Origin: Treponema sp.
GTDB taxonomy: Bacteria; Spirochaetota; Spirochaetia; Treponematales; Breznakiellaceae
NCBI GenBank assembly: GCA_031264475.1
Contig: JAISEA010000026.1
Coordinates: 1 to 10,939 of the forward strand
Direction: 5' to 3'
DNA length: 10,939 bases
A program made the translations under genes and the position numbers. The notes beneath the pieces are model-generated. The model ran no database searches, had not been told where the DNA came from, and was given only the letters and a program-made list of their open reading frames with translations. Of this stretch, positions 6,444-10,939 are shown in pieces (the first letter of the stretch is position 1; every line of letters begins with the position of its first letter).

Positions 6444-6482
6444 GTGTCAGACATCAACACGTGTAACGTGTATGTCTGACAC
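6444..6482. terminator. Two-step hairpin at the 3' end of the ABC operon, GTGTCTGAC type
   Basis: Outer arms GTGTCAGACAT (6444-6454) and ATGTCTGACAC (6472-6482) are a perfect 11-bp match; inside, after a two-base CA bulge, ACACGT and ACGTGT (6457-6462, 6466-6471) close a GTA loop. It lies 14 bp beyond the stop of the minus-strand lipocalin-like gene and shares the GTGTC(T/A)GAC core with the palindromes at 849 and 883. There is no T-run, so termination or 3'-end protection is only likely. Confidence 0.55.
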
Positions 6483-6496
6483 ATTACCATCAAGTT

Positions 6497-6892
6497 TTAT
6501 CTGTTGACACGGTGGTAGTTCTGTTTGTCAAGTTGTAAAGTATCGGCGTTGACCTTCTTGTAAGACATACGAAGGCGATGGCTCTTGCCGTCAACATTCA
6601 TTACTATATTGATTACTCCCTTTGACACGGTGTATGTGCCGCCGACACTCGTTGACATTGCCTCACCACGCTTACGTGACTCGGATTCAATAGCTTTACG
6701 CGCTTCCTCACCATCTTCCGACATGGAGAATGTCCCATCCACGTTGAACTGAAACGTCAAACCCTCTTTCTCATGCCTCCACATCCCAGTAACTTCCGAC
6801 AACAAACTATTACCTTCTTGGGCAAAAGCCAAAATAGGCATCCAAGCAACAGATACCACACAAAACACCAATAAACCACTAATCTTTTTCAT
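6497..6892 (-). CDS. Small exported lipocalin-like (DUF5640-type) protein
   Basis: A 131-residue protein with an obvious signal peptide (MKK, hydrophobic core to about residue 22, cleavage likely after AFA before QEGN), so it is predicted to be periplasmic. The mature part begins with a segment typical of small lipocalin-like domains: GMWRHEKEGLTFQFNVDGTFSM, shown here as two blocks GMWRHEKEG and TFQFNVDGTF, later GGTYTVSKG with a following beta strand, and a final DTLQLD strand. This resembles the DUF5640/lipocalin-like repeats of secreted proteins; the assignment is from pattern only. The ATG at 6892 is preferred over an in-frame upstream start at 6931 because AGGAG lies eight bases before it and the signal peptide then begins correctly. 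It follows the ABC permease by 39 bp and is probably the last gene of that operon. Confidence 0.72.
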   Translation of the reverse strand: MKKISGLLVFCVVSVAWMPILAFAQEGNSLLSEVTGMWRHEKEGLTFQFNVDGTFSMSEDGEEARKAIESESRKRGEAMSTSVGGTYTVSKGVINIVMNVDGKSHRLRMSYKKVNADTLQLDKQNYHRVNR

Positions 6893-6931
6893 CTCTTTTC
6901 TCCTATTATAATATATAATAACCAGCGACAA

Positions 6932-8134
6932 TTACGCCGCAGTCCTACGTCGTTGTCCCAGATACATACCTACAGCAACAAGACAAGTAATAACCACCAT
7001 AAATATAACGATCATAAACCAATATGGAACTACTGTTCCAAAGACATTATATACCTTGTAGTTGACAAACACCTCGCCGGTCAACGTGATAGACCCCATG
7101 CTAAAGTCAATGATCGGCTGAATCATCCGACTAATAGTCGTACCAAGAGCAGACAGAGCAATGTTGAGAAACAGCACAATAAGACTCACGCCAAAAGCCA
7201 CAAGCAGATTAGCCGTTCTTGAAGAAATAAAGGCAACGATCAAGGCGTATACGACACCTGACACCAATAGCCACGCAATAGAAACAAGCGTAAACTGCCA
7301 ATTAGAAAACCCAAAAGGCGCGCGGACATAACTAGGTATAGATCGTAACGCCGCTGTTCCACCTTCAAAAGTGCCGACTGATAGGAAACCGAAGACAAAC
7401 GTAGCAATCAGATAAGCGGCGATTATACAAACAGCGGTTACAACAACTGCTACTATTTTTGCAGTTACGATCTTCTCCCGTCCGTGGCGCGAACTAAGGA
7501 TGAGGTTATCCATACCCGTACTTGCCTCGACAGAAAATACAGGTGCAATGATAAACGCCAACGGGACAAACAGCAGGAACAACATAACAAAATCGCCCCA
7601 ATTCTTAAAAAGATTGTCCCATAACACCGTATTGGCAAAGTGTGGCTCACCAAGTTGCCGTTCAATACGTAACTGATTTTGAGTCTTCCAGTATTCAAAC
7701 GAGTCATTTTCTCCCGCTTGTTCTAGGGAAGCGAGCTTCTTTTCTAATACGTTTGTGCCATAGGGTTCTCCTAGACTATCCATTGGCGATCCGTTGTAAT
7801 ACTCATCAACATGATTAGCAAAATGTGCATAATCCACGTTGAATTTGGCGGTCGGATCGCTTGAAGTGCCGTAGTAGATCGCTTCTTCATTATCGCCGTA
7901 TCTTTCTTTTAAGCCTTCGTAAACTATACGGGCTTCCTCTGCCTTTTGCTGGTTTATTGGTCCGACAAGTGGAGCGGCTAATTCAGCATATATTTGGTAA
8001 TTTGCCTTATCGCCTACTAGAAAGTAGGTTGTACCAAATCCAATTGCCCCGTAGATGGCAATCAAAAACAACAGCATGATGATATTTCTTCTATTGAAGA
8101 ACAATTTCCGTAGTTCAAATTGAAACAATGACAT
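6932..8134 (-). CDS. ABC-2 type transporter permease
   Basis: A 400-residue integral membrane protein: one membrane helix near the N-terminus (about 17-40), a large extracytoplasmic loop of about 140 residues, then five or so helices (about 180-202, 224-250, 282-304, 308-332, 368-392) and a basic end (GQRRRTAA). This one-plus-five topology with a big first loop is that of ABC-2 exporter permeases, especially those paired with a single ATPase for export of, or resistance to, peptides and lipids. It starts 15 bp after the ATPase stop with AAGGAG between the two, so the pair is one transporter. The substrate cannot be told. The association with an exported small protein and a shared operator with barrel genes suggests an envelope function. 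Confidence 0.85.
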   Translation of the reverse strand: MSLFQFELRKLFFNRRNIIMLLFLIAIYGAIGFGTTYFLVGDKANYQIYAELAAPLVGPINQQKAEEARIVYEGLKERYGDNEEAIYYGTSSDPTAKFNVDYAHFANHVDEYYNGSPMDSLGEPYGTNVLEKKLASLEQAGENDSFEYWKTQNQLRIERQLGEPHFANTVLWDNLFKNWGDFVMLFLLFVPLAFIIAPVFSVEASTGMDNLILSSRHGREKIVTAKIVAVVVTAVCIIAAYLIATFVFGFLSVGTFEGGTAALRSIPSYVRAPFGFSNWQFTLVSIAWLLVSGVVYALIVAFISSRTANLLVAFGVSLIVLFLNIALSALGTTISRMIQPIIDFSMGSITLTGEVFVNYKVYNVFGTVVPYWFMIVIFMVVITCLVAVGMYLGQRRRTAA

Positions 8135-8149
8135 AAAATTCTTTCTCCT

Positions 8150-9079
8150 TTAATTATAGTCCGCGGATAGGTCGGACTGTCTGGGTGATACTTTTCCCTC
8201 AAGGTTGTGTTTATTGGGTAGGTAGTTGAAAATGTACAGGTAAGCGTCTTCTAAATTGGGCGGCACCTGAACAGCATCGTTGTTTGGTTTCTGTTCGTCA
8301 ATTACTCGTACTTCCATAGTATTGCCTTTTGGGATGACGTTACTGATGACTGCGTTGTGTTGATATACGATGAGTTCACTCACCGGGATTTGGAATGTCC
8401 ATACACAGTTCTCAATGAGGCGGATGTATTCTGTTCCTGTCTGTGGTTTCTTGATGAATCCATATTCCATCATCATTATTTCTTTGGCGATGCTGTCTAC
8501 GTCTGAAACGATGTGGGTTGAAAGAAGCACGATTCGGTCTTTCGAGAAAGCGGATATTATGTTCCTAAACTTTATTCGCTCTTGTGGGTCAAGTCCTGCG
8601 GTAGGTTCGTCTAGGATGAGGATTTGTGGATCATTTAGTAATGCTTGGGCGATTCCTAGCCGTCGTTTCATGCCGCCTGAATAATGTATACAGCGTCGGC
8701 GTAAGTCACCGGTGAGTCCTACTGAATTAGTTAAATCAATAATTCTCATCTTTGATTCGTCTGCCGGGATGCCTTTTAATGCGGCGACGTATTGTAAGTA
8801 ATCCCACCCTGAGAAGTCAGGATAAAAGTTCATGTCTTGTGGTAGATACCCGATCTTCGCTCGGTAGTCATCGCCGCAGGTGTTCTTGTCCTGTCCATTG
8901 ATGAATACTTGTCCTTTTGATGGTTGCAAGATGTCAGCCAAGATACGTATCATGGTTGTCTTACCTGCTCCATTTGGACCAAGTAACCCGTAAACACCGT
9001 TCTCCATCTTAACGGTAATGCCTTTTAGTACCTCTTTGTCTCTAAAACTCTTGTAGATACTTTCCATGTGTAATTGCAT
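8150..9079 (-). CDS. ABC transporter ATP-binding protein
   Basis: A 309-residue ATPase, first gene of its operon. All nucleotide-binding motifs are intact: Walker A GPNGAGKTT (34-42), Q-loop Gln81 (YLPQD), signature YSGGMKRR (143-150), Walker B ILILDEPT with D-loop AGLD (163-174) and the switch His189. The last 95 residues form an extension common in ABC-2 exporter ATPases. The ATG at 9079 is preferred over the in-frame ATG at 9067 since AGGAGGT lies seven bases before it. It pairs with the permease just downstream to power export. The promoter region carries three perfect 11-bp-spaced ATAAAC repeats (9131-9158), so expression is likely under an OmpR-type regulator, best the one encoded at 5398. 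Confidence 0.93.
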   Translation of the reverse strand: MQLHMESIYKSFRDKEVLKGITVKMENGVYGLLGPNGAGKTTMIRILADILQPSKGQVFINGQDKNTCGDDYRAKIGYLPQDMNFYPDFSGWDYLQYVAALKGIPADESKMRIIDLTNSVGLTGDLRRRCIHYSGGMKRRLGIAQALLNDPQILILDEPTAGLDPQERIKFRNIISAFSKDRIVLLSTHIVSDVDSIAKEIMMMEYGFIKKPQTGTEYIRLIENCVWTFQIPVSELIVYQHNAVISNVIPKGNTMEVRVIDEQKPNNDAVQVPPNLEDAYLYIFNYLPNKHNLEGKVSPRQSDLSADYN

Positions 9080-9117
9080 AGTGGAACCTCCTATAGTCCA
9101 ACAACAATAAAATAAGA

Positions 9118-9123
9118 GTAATA
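9118..9123 (-). promoter_or_regulatory. Putative -10 element of the ABC operon
   Basis: TATTAC on the minus strand, preceded by TG, seven bases from the promoter-proximal ATAAAC repeat and 38 bases before the ATG. It is a weak -10 on its own and has no -35, consistent with dependence on an activator. TACTCT (9115-9120) is an alternative, at the same distance from the operator as the -10 of the barrel operon. Confidence 0.35.
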
Positions 9124-9130
9124 CAGAAAG

Positions 9131-9158
9131 ATAAACTCAAAATAAACTCAAAATAAAC
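9131..9158 (-). promoter_or_regulatory. Triple 11-bp direct-repeat operator upstream of the ABC operon
   Basis: In plus-strand sense ATAAAC occurs at 9131, 9142 and 9153, exactly 11 bp apart, the first two units being identical (ATAAACTCAAA). A weak fourth (CTTAAC) is in phase at 9164. GAAAG precedes the first unit as in the barrel operon operator; the shared 22-bp core differs at two bases only. This is the expected geometry of an OmpR/PhoB box. Confidence 0.65.
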
Positions 9159-9166
9159 AATTCCTT

Positions 9167-9183
9167 AACAGCCGAAGGCTGTT
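9167..9183. terminator. Short perfect hairpin between the ABC promoter and the methyltransferase leader region
   Basis: AACAGCC (9167-9173) and GGCTGTT (9177-9183) are perfect 7-bp arms around GAA, extendable by flanking TTAA/TTTAA with one bulge. In plus-strand sense it is followed by TAAATACTT, a poor T-run. There is no gene upstream for it to end on the plus strand, so it may insulate the operator or be part of an unrecognised transcript. Confidence 0.35.
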
Positions 9184-9311
9184 TAAATACTTCTTAATGG
9201 TTGTTGTCCGAAAGGATGTACCGCTGACCCCGTCTTGACGGCTACACTTATAAAAAGCGGGGTTCCTTCTCGGTGTAAGCAAAGGCGAAGTCTTAAAATA
9301 CTTGAAGGGTG

Positions 9312-9340
9312 TTGACAAACTAATAAGTATGAAGTATAAA
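9312..9340 (+). promoter_or_regulatory. Near-consensus sigma70-type promoter of the methyltransferase gene
   Basis: A perfect TTGACA (9312-9317), a 17-bp spacer and TATAAA (9335-9340). This is the best housekeeping promoter in the window. The predicted start point (about 9347) falls at the AGGAGG ribosome site (9346-9351), so the mRNA leader would be very short. Confidence 0.65.
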
Positions 9341-9360
9341 AATCTAGGAGGAATAACTTC

Positions 9361-10029
9361 ATGGGAGTATTCAAATTTATAAGGCGTTTTAAGGATATGG
9401 GCATAACAGGCTCGTTTTCCCGGTGGTATGATAAGAACACACGTGAGAACCGAATTGCTGAAATGCAAGAGTATGCAAGAGAGGTTGCGCGGCGCTTAAC
9501 ACCAAAGGCGAATGTCTTGGAAATAGCGCCTGGACCTGGGTATTTGTCAATAGAATTGGCGAAGATGGGCGACTACAATATAACGGGAATGGATATTAGC
9601 GCTGACTTCGTGGAGATTTGTAAAACAAATGCGAAACGGGAGAATGTTGACATAACGTTTCTTCAAGGCAATGTTTCCGCGATGCCTTTTGAAGACAATG
9701 CGTTTGACTTTATAGTTTGTTCAGCCGCGTTTAAGAATTTCAAGGAGCCTATCTTGGCGTTGCGGGAAATGTATCGTGTATTAAAGCGCGAGGGAATTGC
9801 GTTAATAATTGACATGAGAAGAGACGCGACAAAAGAGGGGCTTAAAGCGGAAGCCGTGAAGATAAGCAAGTCAGGTTTTGAGCGGCTGTTTATGATACAA
9901 ACGTTCAAGAGTTTGTGTAGATATGCGTATACAAAATCAGAAATTGAAGAAATGATAAAACAAACACAGTTCGCGCAAACTGACATACAAGAATCAAATA
10001 TCGGTTTTTATATATTTCTACATAAATAA
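9361..10029 (+). CDS. Class I SAM-dependent methyltransferase (UbiE/Methyltransf_11-like)
   Basis: A 222-residue soluble protein with a Rossmann-type methyltransferase core. Motif I is VLEIAPGPGY (52-61), the ribose-contacting acidic position is Asp78 (GMDIS), the adenine-region motif reads GNVSAMPFEDNAFD (103-116), and the post-I strand FIVCSAAF and the EMYRVLKREG helix/turn follow in the usual order. This is the pattern of UbiE/COQ5-like small-molecule methyltransferases. The variable C-terminal part gives no substrate clue. The ATG is supported by AGGAGG nine bases upstream and a near-consensus promoter just before it. It stands alone, with no ATAAAC operator, so it is probably not part of the two-component regulon. 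The stop is followed after four bases by copy 2 of the GC-rich repeat. Confidence 0.88.
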   Translation: MGVFKFIRRFKDMGITGSFSRWYDKNTRENRIAEMQEYAREVARRLTPKANVLEIAPGPGYLSIELAKMGDYNITGMDISADFVEICKTNAKRENVDITFLQGNVSAMPFEDNAFDFIVCSAAFKNFKEPILALREMYRVLKREGIALIIDMRRDATKEGLKAEAVKISKSGFERLFMIQTFKSLCRYAYTKSEIEEMIKQTQFAQTDIQESNIGFYIFLHK

Positions 10030-10033
10030 TATC

Positions 10034-10135
10034 AGGAGGGGGGCGCTATTTCCAAAACAAAGATGGCACATAGTCAGCCTAGTGTCGCGCCCCCCTGTCT
10101 ACAGCCCCGCTTGCGCGGGTCTTCCGCCACCCCCC
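10034..10135 (+). repeat. GC-rich structured interspersed repeat, copy 2
   Basis: A 102-bp copy of the element at 6119-6222. AGGGGGGCGC (10037-10046) pairs perfectly over 10 bp with GCGCCCCCCT (10087-10096). The first 38 bases match copy 1 except for G-run length (6 versus 7). The internal hairpin (10105-10119) has the inverted orientation relative to copy 1. It starts four bases after the methyltransferase stop and ends 30 bp before the stop of the converging gene, so it may act as a terminator between them. Confidence 0.75.
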
Positions 10136-10153
10136 AGCTAACTCACGTAGTTT

Positions 10154-10169
10154 CTGACTGCAAAGTCAG
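10154..10169. terminator. Small hairpin over the stop codon of the DUF4469 gene
   Basis: CTGACT (10154-10159) and AGTCAG (10164-10169) pair perfectly around GCAA. The TGA stop of the minus-strand gene lies inside it, as with the palindrome at 849-865. No T-run follows on either strand, so a terminator role is tentative. Confidence 0.4.
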
Positions 10170-10912
10170 TTGACAACCAGTCCCACTTCGTAGTCTATTT
10201 GTTTCGGCGTTTTCAAGAGTGCGCCTCCTGAAGAATATTGCGTGATTACCTGCACGCAATATATCCCAGGGAGCAAAGTTGGCAACTGAATAGATAGACG
10301 GGTAGGGTGATTCTCGACAAAGTTTCCTGTTAGTTTTTGCTTTGTCCCATCAGCCACATTCACAAGATACAAGCCGCAAGAGTCATCTTTCCCCGCTACC
10401 TTGATACGGCTTCCTGTTATCACTATAACGCCGTTTGAAGTAAGCGTTTCGTCAACTGCGCCGCTAGTAACATCCAGCACATCGGCGATATAGGAACCGC
10501 CTTCCGCTACTCCTTCAATCTCAACCGTAATACGGCTCAAAATATCTCGCAGTTCTTGACGCTTGCGGAACGTAACGTCTACGTGGTTCTTTTCCTTATC
10601 TACACCATCGGTTGCGTGTTCAAACGTGCCGCCGATCTTCGGATGTATTGAGAAGTAGTCATTTTGCACGCTGAAACCATCCGCTAATTGATAGAACATC
10701 TCGTCAAAATACGCCTTAACCGCGTCCACCATCGTGTTGTAGTTTAGGTTCGAGCCACCGCGAGTAACCGCCTCTGTGCAAACTTGCTCCGTTGTCAAAG
10801 TCCTCTCTGTCTTTGCACGAGCGATATACTTACCGCCGTGTTCAAGGTAATTGAGATACAGCCACGCCTTAACAGTGTGGAGTATATTCCGTAAATACGC
10901 TAATCCAGCCAT
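10166..10912 (-). CDS. HU-like DNA-binding domain / DUF4469 protein
   Basis: A 248-residue protein with two parts. Residues about 10-130 resemble the HU/IHF-like domain of this family: a tyrosine-rich start, a helical stretch TTEQVCTEAVTRGGSNLNY, then DAVKAYFDEMFYQLADGFSV and the beta arm FSIHPKIGGTFEHATDGVDK (each shown as seen). Residues about 140-248 are a beta-rich DUF4469-type domain with ITGSRIKVAGKD and a final strand pair LPGIYCVQVITQYSSGG. Such proteins are frequent in Bacteroidota and Treponema, often in many paralogues, and their role is not established; DNA binding is inferred from the fold. The ATG at 10912 is chosen since GGAGG lies seven bases before it; an in-frame TTG at 10924 overlaps that site. 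Its promoter lies outside the window. Confidence 0.78.
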   Translation of the reverse strand: MAGLAYLRNILHTVKAWLYLNYLEHGGKYIARAKTERTLTTEQVCTEAVTRGGSNLNYNTMVDAVKAYFDEMFYQLADGFSVQNDYFSIHPKIGGTFEHATDGVDKEKNHVDVTFRKRQELRDILSRITVEIEGVAEGGSYIADVLDVTSGAVDETLTSNGVIVITGSRIKVAGKDDSCGLYLVNVADGTKQKLTGNFVENHPTRLSIQLPTLLPGIYCVQVITQYSSGGALLKTPKQIDYEVGLVVN

Positions 10913-10939
10913 AAAAGCCTCCAAATATTTAGTCGCCGC

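Larger units (their letters stand above)
6094..6496. other. 403-bp gene-free convergent region made of repeats and palindromes
   Basis: Between the response regulator and the converging lipocalin-like gene there is no supportable gene. The space contains copy 1 of the GC-rich structured repeat (6119-6222), a run of palindromic units (6271-6426), and a two-step hairpin (6444-6482) close to the stop of the minus-strand gene. A 71-codon open frame covers part of it but has no ribosome site, and its residues are just the translation of the repeat. Confidence 0.75.

Noticed and set aside
6941..8134. Permease with a broken or missing domain, given its single N-terminal helix and long loop
   Set aside because: One helix, a large external loop and five later helices is a normal ABC-2 exporter layout; the frame is intact and adjoins its ATPase.
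9148..9468. 106-codon minus-strand open frame across the gap and methyltransferase start
   Set aside because: It runs over the promoter, the hairpin and the antisense of a real gene, and has no Shine-Dalgarno or recognisable domain.

Overview
The window looks like a chromosomal segment of a Gram-negative spirochaete, most probably a Treponema-like gut bacterium. Supporting signs are a GH43-type xylosidase end, an HU-like/DUF4469 protein (a family common in Treponema and Bacteroidota), beta-barrel outer-membrane proteins, and a lipoprotein with a loose lipobox. Almost every gene has a strong AGGAGG-type Shine-Dalgarno, which argues against Bacteroidota. The genus assignment is inference. No tRNA, rRNA, CRISPR array, IS element or transposase gene is visible.

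Layout. (1) 1-859 (+): 3' end of a GH43 beta-xylosidase-like gene. (2) 902-3827 (-): a tightly packed four-gene operon of two paralogous outer-membrane beta-barrels, a lipoprotein and a membrane polyferredoxin; the last three genes overlap at ATGA and TAATG junctions. (3) 3972-6093 (+), divergent from it: a sensor histidine kinase and an OmpR/PhoB-type response regulator overlapping by 20 bp. (4) 6094-6496: a gene-free stretch filled with palindromes. It holds copy 1 of a GC-rich structured repeat, a run of about 23-24-bp palindromic units, and two strong hairpins. (5) 6497-9079 (-): an operon of ABC ATPase, ABC-2 permease and a small exported lipocalin-like protein. (6) 9361-10029 (+): a class I SAM methyltransferase with a near-consensus sigma70 promoter. 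(7) 10034-10135: copy 2 of the GC-rich repeat. (8) 10166-10912 (-): the HU-like/DUF4469 protein.

How the parts may work together. The promoters of the outer-membrane/polyferredoxin operon and of the ABC operon share a near-identical control site: tandem ATAAAC half-sites at exactly 11-bp steps, with the same GAAAGATAAACT edge. Tandem 11-bp direct repeats are the usual binding architecture of OmpR/PhoB regulators, and a kinase/regulator pair of that class lies between the two operons. I infer a local envelope regulon in which this two-component system controls two barrel proteins, a lipoprotein, a redox membrane protein, an ABC exporter and a periplasmic protein. The second notable item is the roughly 103-bp structured repeat. 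It occurs twice in the same orientation, each time just after a plus-strand gene in a convergent junction, and one internal hairpin is inverted between the two copies.
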